From: Polyangiaceae bacterium
GTDB taxonomy: Bacteria > Myxococcota_A > Polyangia > Polyangiales > Polyangiaceae
NCBI GenBank assembly: GCA_025936045.1
Contig: JAICUB010000013.1
Coordinates: 62,001 to 126,000 of the forward strand
DNA length: 64,000 nucleotides
Direction: 5' to 3'
The position numbers and the translations under genes were made by a program. The notes beneath the pieces are model-generated. The model worked only from the letters and a program-made list of their open reading frames with translations, ran no database searches and was not told the origin of the DNA. The first letter of the stretch is position 1, and each line of letters opens with the position of its first letter. Positions 45,919-55,700 of this stretch are shown piece by piece.

Positions 45919-47820
45919 CTACGCACGCGTCGTGAGCGTCGCCGGAGTCTCCGAAGTTTTGGCGGGCGGCGCGGCGGCGTGTTCGCGCGAAAACTGGAGC
46001 TCGTGGAGCTTCGCGTACAGACCGCTTTGCCGGATGAGCTCTTCGTGGGTGCCGCTCTCGACGAGCTTGCCTTGACGGAGGACGAGGATGCGATCGGCTT
46101 CGCGGATGGTGCTGAGCCGGTGCGCGATGACGAGAGCCGTGCGGCCGCGCAGGAGCTCTTCGAGCGCGCGCTGGAGGCGTGCTTCGGTGTCGCTGTCGAT
46201 GCTCGCGGTCGCTTCGTCGAGGATGAGGATGGGGGCGTCGCGGTAGAGGGCGCGCGCGAAGGCGATGAGCTGGCGTTCGCCCGCGGAAAATTTCGAGCCC
46301 TGCTCGCCGACGTCCGCGTCGAGGCCGCCCTCACGCGCAAGGAAGAGATCGAGCGCACCGATGCGCTCGAGCACGTGGCGCACGCGCTCGCGATCGGGCA
46401 TTTCGCCGGCGGCGACGTTTTCGGCCACCGTGCCGGGGAACAACACGACGTCCTGCGGCACGACGGCGAAGCGGCGCCGGAGCTCGTGGCGATTGAGGCC
46501 GACGACGTCGTCGCCGAAGATGCGCACGGTGCCGCTTTCGATGTCGTAAAGGCGGAGGAGCAGCGCGGTGATCGTGGTTTTGCCGGACCCCGTGGGGCCG
46601 ACCAGCGCCACTTTTTCCCCGCGCTTGATGGCGAGGCTCAAATCGTCGAGGACGGGGACGCCCGGCTTGTAGGCGAAGTTCACGTGCTCGAGGGCGACCG
46701 CGAGGCTCGCGTCACCGGGCGGAGTCGCCGGCTTCGGCTCCGCGTCGACTTCACCGATCTCGAGCAGGCTGAAGACGCGCTCCGCGCCCGTCATCGCGCC
46801 TTGCACGAGCGTGTAACGCTGCGCAAGCTGGCTGATGGGCTCGAAGAACTGCGAGAGGTACGCGCTGAACGCGACCACGGTGCCGAAGCTCACGGGCCGA
46901 TAGCCGAGCGCGACGATGATGGACGCGAGGCAGACCGAGCCGACCATGTCGATCGACGCGTCCTGAATCGCTTCCCACTTGATGCTCGTCACGTTCGCGT
47001 CGCGGTAGGCGACGTTCGTCTCGTCGAAGTCGCGGCCCGCCGCCGCTTGCCGGCCGTAGGCCTGGATCAGGCTCATGCCGGAGACTTGCTCGTTCGTGAT
47101 CGCGTTCATGCGCGAGGTGCGCGCGCGAATTTCACGCAGCGCCTCGCGCATCGGACGGCGGATCAGGCGCACGAACAACGCAACCGGGGGCACGGCGATG
47201 AAGGCGATGAGCGAGAGCCGCCAGTCGAGCGCGATCATGAGCGCGACGATGCCGGCGAGCCGCACGACGTCGCCGATGCCGTTCACGGCGCCGGAAGCGA
47301 ACGCCTCCAAAATGGCGTCGACGTCGTTCGTGACGCGCGAGACGAGGCGGCCCACGAGCTGGCGGTCGAAGTATGAAAGCCGCCGCCCGTGCAAGAAGCG
47401 GAACACCTCGGTACGGAGCGTCGCCATCGCGCGCGCGCCGACGATCTGCATCGCGTACATGTGCACGAAGCCGAGCACCTGCTCCGCGAGCAAGACGCCC
47501 GCGAACAGGAAGCCGATGCGCATGAGCTCGTGCTTGTCCCCGGTGAGGACGGCCTTGTCGATGCCCTCGCGCATGATGAGCGGGCGGATCAACGAGAGCC
47601 CCGAGGTGACGAGCAAGACGCACACCGAGATGCCGATGAGCACGCGGTGCGGCGCGAGGAAGCTCCAGATCTGCCGCGCCAGGCGCGCGTCGTAGCTCTT
47701 CGTGAAGCGCTCCTCGTCGTGGAAAGCGGCGAGGATCTTCTCGGTGCGGCGCTGGGCCTCGCTCTTCGGGGCCTCGCTCTTCGGGCCCTCGCTCTTCGGG
47801 GCGGAGTCGGGCTGGCTCAT
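45919..47820 (-). CDS. ABC exporter half-transporter, catalytically canonical subunit
   Basis: Membrane-ATPase fusion of 633 residues: six helices (about 50-340) then a nucleotide-binding domain. Walker A is GPTGSGKTT, Walker B plus the catalytic Glu is ILILDEATASID, and the H-loop is VIAHR. The signature is FSAGERQ rather than LSGGQ. The start overlaps the stop of the other half-transporter by 4 bp. With its partner it fits the heterodimeric TM287/288 or BmrCD pattern, in which this subunit supplies the non-canonical signature. The substrate is unknown. The N-terminus has a repeated SE(G/A)PKSE stretch. Confidence 0.92.
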   Translation of the reverse strand: MSQPDSAPKSEGPKSEAPKSEAQRRTEKILAAFHDEERFTKSYDARLARQIWSFLAPHRVLIGISVCVLLVTSGLSLIRPLIMREGIDKAVLTGDKHELMRIGFLFAGVLLAEQVLGFVHMYAMQIVGARAMATLRTEVFRFLHGRRLSYFDRQLVGRLVSRVTNDVDAILEAFASGAVNGIGDVVRLAGIVALMIALDWRLSLIAFIAVPPVALFVRLIRRPMREALREIRARTSRMNAITNEQVSGMSLIQAYGRQAAAGRDFDETNVAYRDANVTSIKWEAIQDASIDMVGSVCLASIIVALGYRPVSFGTVVAFSAYLSQFFEPISQLAQRYTLVQGAMTGAERVFSLLEIGEVDAEPKPATPPGDASLAVALEHVNFAYKPGVPVLDDLSLAIKRGEKVALVGPTGSGKTTITALLLRLYDIESGTVRIFGDDVVGLNRHELRRRFAVVPQDVVLFPGTVAENVAAGEMPDRERVRHVLERIGALDLFLAREGGLDADVGEQGSKFSAGERQLIAFARALYRDAPILILDEATASIDSDTEARLQRALEELLRGRTALVIAHRLSTIREADRILVLRQGKLVESGTHEELIRQSGLYAKLHELQFSREHAAAPPAKTSETPATLTTRA

Positions 47821-49604
47821 GCGACGGCCGCCTCCGCGCCGTTGTGTCCGAGCCGTTCGAGCTCGCTTTCGATGCGCTGCTCTTCGGCGAAGCTCGCGTA
47901 GAGCCCGCCGCGCGCGACGAGCTCGGCGTGCGTGCCCTGATCGATGATGCGTCCGCCGTCGAGCACGACGATGTGATCGCAGCGCGCGGCCGCCGCGACC
48001 CGGTGCGTGATGAGCAAGACCGAACGCTGCGCGCGCTGGCGATCGATGGCCTCGAGGATGCCGCGCTCGGTGCGAGCGTCGACGGCGCTCAGCGGATCGT
48101 CGAGGATCAGGATGTGGGGGTCGGAGACGAAGGCCATCGCGAGCGCGACGCGCTGCTTTTGTCCGCCCGAGAGCTGCACGCCGCGCTCGCCCACGACCGT
48201 GTCGTAGCCGTCGGGCAGCGCGGTGAGCTCGTCGTGCACGCGCGCCTCCGCGGCCGCTTGCCGGATGCGCTCGTGACTCTCCGGCGAATCCGGATCGTCG
48301 AGCGGGAAGCCGATGTTGCGCGCGGCCGTGGTCGAGAACAAAAACGCGTTCTGCTGCGCGTAACCGATGGCGCCGCGCACGACGGACAGCGGAAGATCGC
48401 AGACGTCCTTGCCGTCGAGGAAGACGGCCCCCCGCGGCGTGGGTTGCAGGCGCGCGAGCAGCACGGCCAGGGTGCTCTTGCCGCTGCCCGTGCGCCCGAC
48501 GATGGCGAGCGAGCGGCCCGGTTCGAGCGTGAGGTTGACGCCGCGGAGCACGTGATTGGAGCCGTACGCGAAGGAAAGGTGACGCACCTCGAGCCGGCCG
48601 GAGATGGCGGAGGGAGCCGGCAAAGGGCCGTCCACGATGTCGGGCTCGGCGACGTAAACGTCGCGGAGGCGGTCGTAGGCGGCACGGCCGCGCTGCACGA
48701 GCCCGAGCACGAAGCCGAGCGAGAGCAAGGGCCAGGTGAGGCGGCTGAGCGCGCGGTTGAAGGTGAGGAAGCCGCCCGCGTCGAGCTCGTGCCGGAGCAC
48801 GAGTAGGCCGCCGTACCAGAACACCACGAGGATGCCGATGGCGATGGTGATCTGCATGATGGGGCCGAGCGAGCCGCGCAGGCGCGCGAGCGCTAGGCTG
48901 CGATCGAGGTAGCCCTGGTTCGTGCGCTCGAACGTGGCGAGCTCGGCATCCTCCAGCGAGAACGAGCGAATCACGCGCACGCCGGCGATGCTCGTCTGCA
49001 CGCGCGCGCTCATCTTCCCGAGCGCGGCCTGATTGTCACGCGTGCGCGTGTAAAATTCGTGCGACAGGCGGCGCGAGACGAGCAGGAGCAGCGGTAACGG
49101 CGCGAGCGCCGCCAGCGTCAGCTTGCCGGAAATCGGGATGGTGACGGCGAGCGCGCTCACGAGCGCGAAGACGGTGTTGATGACGTTGAGGACGCCGAAG
49201 CCGAGCAGGAGCCGCACCTGCGCGAGGTCATTCGTGACGCGGCTCATGATTTCCCCGGTGCTCATGCGCCGGTAGAACGAGGGACCGAGCGCGAGGAGCT
49301 TCTCCTCGAACGCGGCGCGGAGCTCGTACTCGGCGTCGCGGCCGGCGTTGAAGACGATGACGCGCGAGAGCACGCGCACCACCGCGGCACAGAGCATGAC
49401 CCCGATGAGGACGAGACCGAGCATGACGGCGCGAGCGTGCTGCGGACCGAGCGCGTCGTTGATGGCGGACCGGAGCCGCGTGTCGAAAAAGTATTGGGAA
49501 GCTTGGTACGCTCCCAGCAGAATGACGCCGAGCGCGTAGCGCGGGCCGTGGCGCAGGAACTGGGCGCCAAGGCCGGTAGGAAAACGCCTGGGCATCTCGG
49601 ACAT
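47817..49604 (-). CDS. ABC exporter half-transporter, degenerate-site subunit
   Basis: Membrane-ATPase fusion of 595 residues from the ATG at 49604. Walker A is GRTGSGKST and the signature is canonical LSGGQKQR, but Walker B reads ILILDDPLSAVD, with Asp in place of the catalytic Glu. This is typical of the degenerate half of heterodimeric exporters. First gene of a two-gene operon with 45919-47820. A TAAGTC hexamer lies ten bases before the start. A longer frame to 49787 lacks support. Confidence 0.92.
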   Translation of the reverse strand: MSEMPRRFPTGLGAQFLRHGPRYALGVILLGAYQASQYFFDTRLRSAINDALGPQHARAVMLGLVLIGVMLCAAVVRVLSRVIVFNAGRDAEYELRAAFEEKLLALGPSFYRRMSTGEIMSRVTNDLAQVRLLLGFGVLNVINTVFALVSALAVTIPISGKLTLAALAPLPLLLLVSRRLSHEFYTRTRDNQAALGKMSARVQTSIAGVRVIRSFSLEDAELATFERTNQGYLDRSLALARLRGSLGPIMQITIAIGILVVFWYGGLLVLRHELDAGGFLTFNRALSRLTWPLLSLGFVLGLVQRGRAAYDRLRDVYVAEPDIVDGPLPAPSAISGRLEVRHLSFAYGSNHVLRGVNLTLEPGRSLAIVGRTGSGKSTLAVLLARLQPTPRGAVFLDGKDVCDLPLSVVRGAIGYAQQNAFLFSTTAARNIGFPLDDPDSPESHERIRQAAAEARVHDELTALPDGYDTVVGERGVQLSGGQKQRVALAMAFVSDPHILILDDPLSAVDARTERGILEAIDRQRAQRSVLLITHRVAAAARCDHIVVLDGGRIIDQGTHAELVARGGLYASFAEEQRIESELERLGHNGAEAAVA

Positions 49605-49614
49605 GCGGCCGGGT

Positions 49615-49620
49615 GACTTA
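49615..49620 (-). promoter_or_regulatory. putative -10 element of the ABC exporter operon
   Basis: TAAGTC on the minus strand ends ten bases before the first ABC gene. No clear -35. Confidence 0.3.
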
Positions 49621-49790
49621 GAGCCCGAACGCCCCGATCGCAACCGCATCGAGCGACCTCTCGCGAAAATCGGCCCGAGTTCCGTGTCCGTACGAACAGA
49701 GAACCCGGCGGACAGCGTGACGAGGGCGAGCCTCCGGCGGGTCGGCAAGCGGCCCGAAGGCCCGGCGACCTGAAGTGGCTTGACCACTGA

Positions 49791-50204
49791 CGCGTCCTAC
49801 CCAAGCGTCGTCGGGGTCGAAAACGCGCAAAGTGCCCGGCGAGCACGGAGGGACTCGACGGCGTGGCGGGGAACCTGAATACGACGGATTGTCCAGGCTC
49901 GTCTCCGTGGCCCGGCTCGACCTGGCAGCTCACACCGAACCCAGGTGCGAACGCCTTCACGGGCGCTCATCTTTGGGTGTCCACATCGAATGGAGACGTG
50001 ACGCCGAGCAGCGCACCCTACGCAGCTAATATTCTCAACGCGCCCGTGGATATTACCGAGGGCGATAGTGGCGGTCCCTTGTATTCGGACGACGGCAACT
50101 ACTACGTGGTGGGTGTGTGTTCAAACGAAGACAGCGACATGAACTACTTCAACCGGTTTACACCGGAAGTATGGGCATTCATTTCGGCCCATGCGCCGTT
50201 CTAA
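49791..50204 (+). pseudogene. trypsin-like serine protease remnant (C-terminal part)
   Basis: Open frame without a domain start; a GTG at 49863 is the only plausible initiation codon. It encodes the last part of a trypsin-fold protease: DITEGDSGGPLYSDDGNYYV with the catalytic Ser, then a C-terminal helix (RFTPEVWAFISAHAPF). The catalytic His and Asp regions are absent, and a stop lies immediately upstream in frame. Base composition is clearly more AT-rich than its neighbours. It looks like a decayed or truncated acquired gene. The 186 bp before it hold only the ABC operon promoter region. Confidence 0.7.
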
Positions 50205-50220
50205 CCCGAGCGCGCATCCG

Positions 50221-50967
50221 ATGAACTCGGCGCGGTCGCGTGGGCTCGGTGCGCTCGGAGCATTGCTCCTCACGGCAACGCTCGGTACCGAGGCCTGTGC
50301 TGGCAAGTCTTCGAGCAGTCAGACAGCGCATGACGGAGGAGGTACTCCGGGTGCCTCGGGCTCTGGTTCGGGCGGCGGCAGCGCCGCCGCGGCTGGGGCA
50401 AATGCGACGCCGTCACCGTCGCCGTGCAGCGGCGCTTGTCCGGACACTGCCGAGCGCCCGTCATCGCTTCCACCGCCCAAATGCCCGCAGGTGGAGCCCA
50501 TGCCTACCGGTAGTTGCAACGAAGTTGACCTCGAATGCAGCTACGGTGACTCGCCGACACCTGCGTGCCGACGCCTCTACCGATGTCAGTCGGAAGCTTG
50601 GACGCTGGTATCCGACCCGACGCACCCTTGCGAGACGGCGGTGGATTGCCCGGCAGCGCCAGTGCCCGGCATGGATTGCATTGTCAGTACGCCCAAGACC
50701 CCGTGCGACTATGGAGATCAGCTCTGCTACTGCACGCGGGCTCCAGACGATCTCTCTGTCGGCGTCCCAGGAACTTGGGCGTGTTTCGGTGCACCGATGA
50801 ATCCGGCATGCCCGGAGCGTCTGCCCAACATAGGCGAGGGGTGCGCACCCCAGGCGCTCGCATGCGACTATGCGGTCAACGGCTGCATCGCCGCGCCCGA
50901 TAGCACGGTGTTCTGTCGGGACGGCGCGTGGGAGCAGGGGGAGACGTTACCTTGCGCCTCGAAGTAA
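50221..50967 (+). CDS. Cys-rich lipoprotein
   Basis: Predicted lipoprotein of 248 residues. From the ATG at 50221 the signal sequence (GALGALLLTATLG) ends in lipobox-like TEAC. A Gly/Ser/Ala stalk of about 45 residues follows, then a domain with about 18 cysteines, including ECSYGDSPTPACRR, CDYGDQLCYC and CDYAVNGC. The repeated C-x-YG/CDY pattern suggests a disulfide-rich extracellular domain. No family was recognised. An in-frame ATG at 50191 would overlap the protease remnant. The next lipoprotein gene overlaps its stop by one base. Confidence 0.7.
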   Translation: MNSARSRGLGALGALLLTATLGTEACAGKSSSSQTAHDGGGTPGASGSGSGGGSAAAAGANATPSPSPCSGACPDTAERPSSLPPPKCPQVEPMPTGSCNEVDLECSYGDSPTPACRRLYRCQSEAWTLVSDPTHPCETAVDCPAAPVPGMDCIVSTPKTPCDYGDQLCYCTRAPDDLSVGVPGTWACFGAPMNPACPERLPNIGEGCAPQALACDYAVNGCIAAPDSTVFCRDGAWEQGETLPCASK

Positions 50968-51578
50968 TGCGCAGCCTGCGCGCGGCTCTGCTCCTCGCGC
51001 TCTTCGCGAGCGCTTGCGGTGGCAAGACGCGAAGCAGGGACATCGACGCGGGGACGGGTGACGACCATGAGTACAGCGGCGGCGCCGGGGGCACGTCGGG
51101 CGGGACAGGCGACGGAAGCGGAGCAGTGACGAACAATAGCGGGGGTACCACGAGTATGAATACGGATGGTGGAGCCCCGAACCAGAACACAGACGGTGGG
51201 GCCACGAACGCGGGCAGTGGCGGGACGAGCGCGGGGGGATACTCCTCCTCGACGCCAGGTGAAGACGAGTCGGCAGCCTACGATGCCTTCCTGGCGCAAT
51301 GGGAAAGGGCCGCGCCCGATCGGGGCAACGACATGCCGGGGCCCTGCTTGCAGTGTATCGACTCCTACGGCTTCAGCACCTGCATGTACCCGCGCGGAGC
51401 CGAATGCGGCCCGTCCACCGCCTGCATCGAACGCCATTGCCTTTACGTCGACGTCTACCCGACGAGCCTCGCGGGCTGCGTGGAGAGTTGTATGCCCACC
51501 GACGATTCGAACTGCCACGATCAATGGCTCGCTTACGTGACCTGCAGCACCGCTGCCTGCGCTACCTCGTGCGATTGA
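50967..51578 (+). CDS. Cys-rich lipoprotein
   Basis: Predicted lipoprotein of 203 residues. The signal sequence (LRAALLLALFAS) ends in lipobox ASAC. A Gly/Ser/Asn/Thr-rich stalk (about 30-105) precedes a compact domain with roughly ten cysteines, ending CATSCD. Pattern elements are CLQCID, CIERHC and CVESC. These spacings differ from the C-x3-C-x6-C module elsewhere in the window, although CVESC is a C-x3-C pair. The ATG overlaps the previous stop (TAATG). Function unknown. Confidence 0.68.
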   Translation: MRSLRAALLLALFASACGGKTRSRDIDAGTGDDHEYSGGAGGTSGGTGDGSGAVTNNSGGTTSMNTDGGAPNQNTDGGATNAGSGGTSAGGYSSSTPGEDESAAYDAFLAQWERAAPDRGNDMPGPCLQCIDSYGFSTCMYPRGAECGPSTACIERHCLYVDVYPTSLAGCVESCMPTDDSNCHDQWLAYVTCSTAACATSCD

Positions 51579-52197
51579 GAGATGCGCGGAGTGCGCGGCT
51601 GTTACGCACGCTCGCCTATTGCCTGGGCTTGTCGCTCATCGCGTGTGGCCCGCGGCGCGAAGAATCCGTAGCCCGACAAAGCGAGTCGATCAGCGGAGGC
51701 GCGGCCGTCTTGCCGGGGGCGTGGCCTGCGGTGGCGTGGCTCGACAACGGCTGCACCGGCGTCCTAGTCGCGCCGGACCTGCTTGTCTTCGCAGCCCATT
51801 GCGGGGAAGGCCGGGAACGAAGCGCACGCTCGAGGCCTCGATCGACGAGGTCGGAGTCGAGCTCCAGATCGGGAATGCCGACGCCGGTACCTGCGCCGGC
51901 GACTCCGGGAGTCCAGCGTTCGTGGCGCTCGGCTCAAGCGCCGCTCCGGAGTGGCGCGTGGCAGGGATCCTTTCCTCAGGCGTCGTCGGGCAGGCTTGCG
52001 GTGTCGGCTTTTATGCGAACGCGGCGACCATCGTGCCTTGGCTCGAAGACTCGAGCGGGCGCGATCGCCAGCCTCCTCTTGGCCTGGGCGTGGCGTCGAT
52101 TCCGCCAGGGTTCTATGCGACGGCATTCGCGCGCACACCGGCTGCGCCTTGCGAGCGGGCGGGCACGGGGCTAACTTCTCAGCCGGTAGCACAAGCC
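51575..52197 (+). pseudogene. trypsin-like serine protease pseudogene (deleted and frameshifted)
   Basis: Begins at a TTG overlapping the upstream stop (TTGA) and encodes a lipoprotein-like leader (LGLSLIAC) and the trypsin N-terminus ISGGAAVLPGAWPAVAW, reaching the catalytic His in FAAHC. Around 51810 the homology jumps to another frame, and after only about 25 residues the catalytic Ser block GDSGSPAFVAL appears. The roughly 100 residues normally between His and Ser, including the catalytic Asp, are missing. The second frame has no stop before the next gene's ATG. It cannot encode an active protease. Confidence 0.75.
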
Positions 52198-52545
52198 ATG
52201 ACTCGCCTCCTCGCGTTAGTCTTGCCGCCGCTAGCGCTGCTGGCATGCAGCAAAGCGCCCGCAAGCCTGGGCGGGGACGGCCACCCGCAAATCGCCATCA
52301 ACGTCGACGCGGTCGGCTACCACCCCGCGGAGTCCCACGCGAAGGGCGGCGAGCAGGTGCACCTGGTCTTCACGCGCACGAGCGAGGACGGCTGCGGGAC
52401 GGAAGTCGTGATTCCGAGCGCCAACGTGAAGCGCGAGCTCCCGCTGAACAAACCGGTGAGCATCGACGTCACCATGCCGAAGACGGGCAAGCTCGCGTTC
52501 GCGTGCGGTATGGACATGATGCACGGCACCGTCACCGCGGATTGA
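52198..52545 (+). CDS. cupredoxin-like lipoprotein
   Basis: Exported protein of 115 residues with a lipobox-type signal (LVLPPLALLACSK). The rest fits the cupredoxin_1 pattern: a strand with KGGEQVHLVFTRT, then TEVVIPSANVKRELPLNKP, and a C-terminal GKLAFACGMDMMHGTV. Cys, His and Met residues there are candidate copper ligands. Similar domains occur in copper-handling proteins, and metal binding is inferred. The protease pseudogene frame runs into this gene without a stop. A 9-bp stem hairpin follows the stop codon. Confidence 0.75.
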   Translation: MTRLLALVLPPLALLACSKAPASLGGDGHPQIAINVDAVGYHPAESHAKGGEQVHLVFTRTSEDGCGTEVVIPSANVKRELPLNKPVSIDVTMPKTGKLAFACGMDMMHGTVTAD

Positions 52546-52563
52546 GATTGAGGGTGTTCCCCG

Positions 52564-52585
52564 CCGGTGAGCGGACGCTCGCCGG
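52564..52585 (+). terminator. terminator-like hairpin after the cupredoxin gene
   Basis: A 9-bp stem (CCGGTGAGC with GCTCGCCGG, one T-G wobble) and a GGAC loop lie 19 bases after the cupredoxin stop, in a convergent gap. There is no T-run, so it may pause or protect rather than terminate alone. Confidence 0.4.
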
Positions 52586-52702
52586 GCGTCACTCCCGCGG
52601 GTCAGTCGCGCTCGTTTGCATCGAGCAGCGCGCCCCCGCGCCGTGCCCACCCCCAAATTACTCCCCTTCCTCCCCTTGCGCCTCGTATCGATCCCGCGGG
52701 CG

Positions 52703-55700
52703 TCACAAGACCCCGATGCTGAAATGGAACGCACCGAGCGATTCCCAGGTGCGCTGGTTTTTGCGCTCGGGAAACAGCGCGTCGAGGACGCGCGTCACGT
52801 TGAAGCCGTAGTCGAAGGCGAGCGGGCCGATCGGCGTCCCGATGCGAAGACCGGTGCCGACGGTGTAACGGAGTTTGAAGGGATCGAACTGTTTGGGATC
52901 GGTCCAGAGGTTGCCGGTGTCGAGGAAAAGCGCCGTCTGCACGCTGTTCGTGAGCGGGACGCGGAGCTCCGCGCGCGGGTTGATGAACACGTCGCCGCCG
53001 CGGATCACGATGTCGTCGATGGTGAGCGGGTTCGACAGAGTCGTGTTCGGGGTGAGCAGCTGCTTGGCGATGTCTTCCGGCACGAGCGAGTCCTGAGCGA
53101 AGCCGCGCAGGCTGTCGATGCCGCCGAGGAAGAACAAGCGATCGGGATAGGTGCGCGAGCCTGCGATGAGCTGCTGGATGACGCCGCCGCGGAAGCTCAG
53201 CGCGAGCGCGAGTCCGCGCTGGCTCAGCCGGAAATAGCCGGCGACGCGCCCGTCGTAGCGCATGAAGTCGCTCGTGGTCGCCGTAAAGACGCTGGTCGCG
53301 CTGCCCGCGTCCGTCGGCGTATCGCCGATGGGCTTGGCGTGCACGTGCTCGGCCGCGAGCGAGATGAACGTGCCGGTGGTGGCGTCGAGCGGGCGATCGC
53401 GGCGGTCCCACGAGCCGCGCAGCTGTTCGGATACGGCGAACGTCGTGCCCTCCGGCACGCGGAAGATGTTGCGCGTCGCGGGGTTGTCCTTCACGTACTG
53501 ATCGAGTGCGCCCTTCAGGTCGTTGCCGAAGATGTTGGCGACGTTGCGCTCGAGCGAGCCGGTCGCCTGCAGCGAGATGCGGCGCGAAGGGTGGAAGATG
53601 AGGCTCAGAATCGTGGCGTCGCGCGTGAGGCCGTAGTCGCGCGCGTTGTCGCGGACATCGACGCCCGAGACTTCGAGCCGAAAGAGGGGGCCGAGGCCAA
53701 TCTCCGGGAACGAGACGGAGATGCGGTTACGGCGCTCGAGGCGGTCGGCGACGACGAGCTGGTCGTATTTGCGGCGCACGTCGGCGTCGATGATGAACGC
53801 GGTCGGCAAGTAGCCGAGCTGGCTCGCGAACGTGAGCTGAATCGCTTCGCCCGCGACGTTGAGATAGCCGTACTCGATGAAGCCGGTGACGCCGTCACCG
53901 CTCGTGACGCCGCCGCCGAACGAAACGTATTGCGGCTTTTTCTCCTCGACGCGCACGACCACGACTTTTTCGCGCGCCGGCACGTACGGATCTTCGAAGG
54001 CGACGCTGACGGTCGAAAACACGCCGAGCTGGCTCAGGAGCTCCTCGCTCCGCCGCACGAGGCTCCGCCGGTAGAGGTCGCCGGGCTTGAGCGCGAGGCG
54101 GCTCCGGATGAGCCCTTCGTGCGTGCGTTCGGCGCCGCGCACGTCGATGCGCGACACGCGCACCGGTTGCCGCTCGCTGATGACGAAACGCGCGCTACCG
54201 TGCCGGTGATCCGACGAGAGCTCGAGGCTCGCCTCCACCTCCGCGAACGCGAAGCCCTGCTCCGCGTAGGCGTCGACCAAGCGCCGTCGCGCGTTCTCGA
54301 GCTCGAGCTGGGAAATCGGCGCGCCCACGACGAGCCCCGCCGCCTGGGCGAGCTCGCTCTCGACGAGCAGCCGGTTGCCCTCGAACGCGATGTCGTAGAG
54401 CTCCGTCTGCGGGCCGAGCTTGATCGGCAAGTAGAGGACGGCCTCGGGCTCGCAAGTCACGCCCTTGCGGGGGTCCGGGTGACAGGTGAGCGCGGGATCG
54501 GGCGCATTTTCTTCGAGCGGCAAGCCGATGGCGTCATAGCGGCACTCGGTGGCGGGGCGCCTGCGCACGCCGATCGGGATGCAGGCGCCGGGCTGCGAGT
54601 GCGGATCGCAGGCGCGCCGGAGCAGCGTCGCCGGTCCGACGGACGCGGAAAGGTAGCCCCGCGAGCGAAAGAGATCGCGCAAGTGGTCGATGGCTTTGTC
54701 GTAGACGCCCGTGACGTAATAACCCCAAGGGTTTTGGGTGAGCGGCGCCTTGAGCTTGCCCCGTCCCGCCGTCGGTCCGATGACGGCGTCGACGGCGTTG
54801 TCGTCGACCGGACCCACGAGCTCGCTGCCGGGCAGCTCCGAGAGGAAGCTGTCGATTTCACTGCCGACCTCGCTCGGCAACGCCCCCGTGAGGCACGGAT
54901 ACTCGCGGCCGATCACGCGGAGCGGCCGCGTCTCGCGGATCATGAACGCGAGCTGGTGCACCGGCGCCGCCGCGCCGCCGCGCTCCTCGAACCGGATATC
55001 GGCGTCGAAAAAACCGCGATTTTCGTAAAAATCGTGGAGCCGATCGGCCAGGACCTGCGGCTCGCGTTCGTCGTTGTCTTCGAGCGCGAGCGCCCCGCGC
55101 AGCTCATCGGCGTCGAAGTGGCGATTGCCCTCGAACACGAGCTCGACGAGCGGCCCGGCCCGCACCTCGACGCGCAAGAACGCGCCGCGCGCGCGCGCCT
55201 CGAGCCGGTGCGTCACGACGGCGCGGTGCCAGCCGTGCGCCCTGAGCGACGATTCGAGGTTCTTGTCGGCCGTCGCGAGCGCCTCCGCGTCGGCACGGTC
55301 GCCCACGGCCACGTCGTACGTCCCGAGCACGGCGCGCAGACCGGGGGCGTTCGGATCCGGCCACACGCCGAACCAGCGATCGACGACGGGCGCGGGCGCG
55401 CCGCTCTGCACGTCGAGCTGCACGACGACGTCGAACGGGTCGTCCGTGTCGAGCGCGCGGGCGCTCACGATCGCGTTCGGAAAGCCGCGCCTGGCGAGCT
55501 CGGCCCGCACGCGCGCCGCGATACGCGGGAGATCGGGCGCCGTGAGGTCGTCGCCCACGTGCAGGAGGTCGCCACGAAGGAGCTCGTCGCTCGCAATCGG
55601 CGACCCGGAGAGCTCGATCCGCGCCACGACGCGGCGCGGCAGCACACGCAGCCTGAGTACGACGCCCGTCGCGACCGGCTCGGCCTCGACCCGCGCCTCC

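Noticed and set aside
49605-49787. Longer N-terminus for the first ABC half-transporter
   Set aside because: The added 61 residues are basic and low in hydrophobicity, with no family match. The ATG at 49604 starts the usual pre-helix region and has a -10-like hexamer just upstream.
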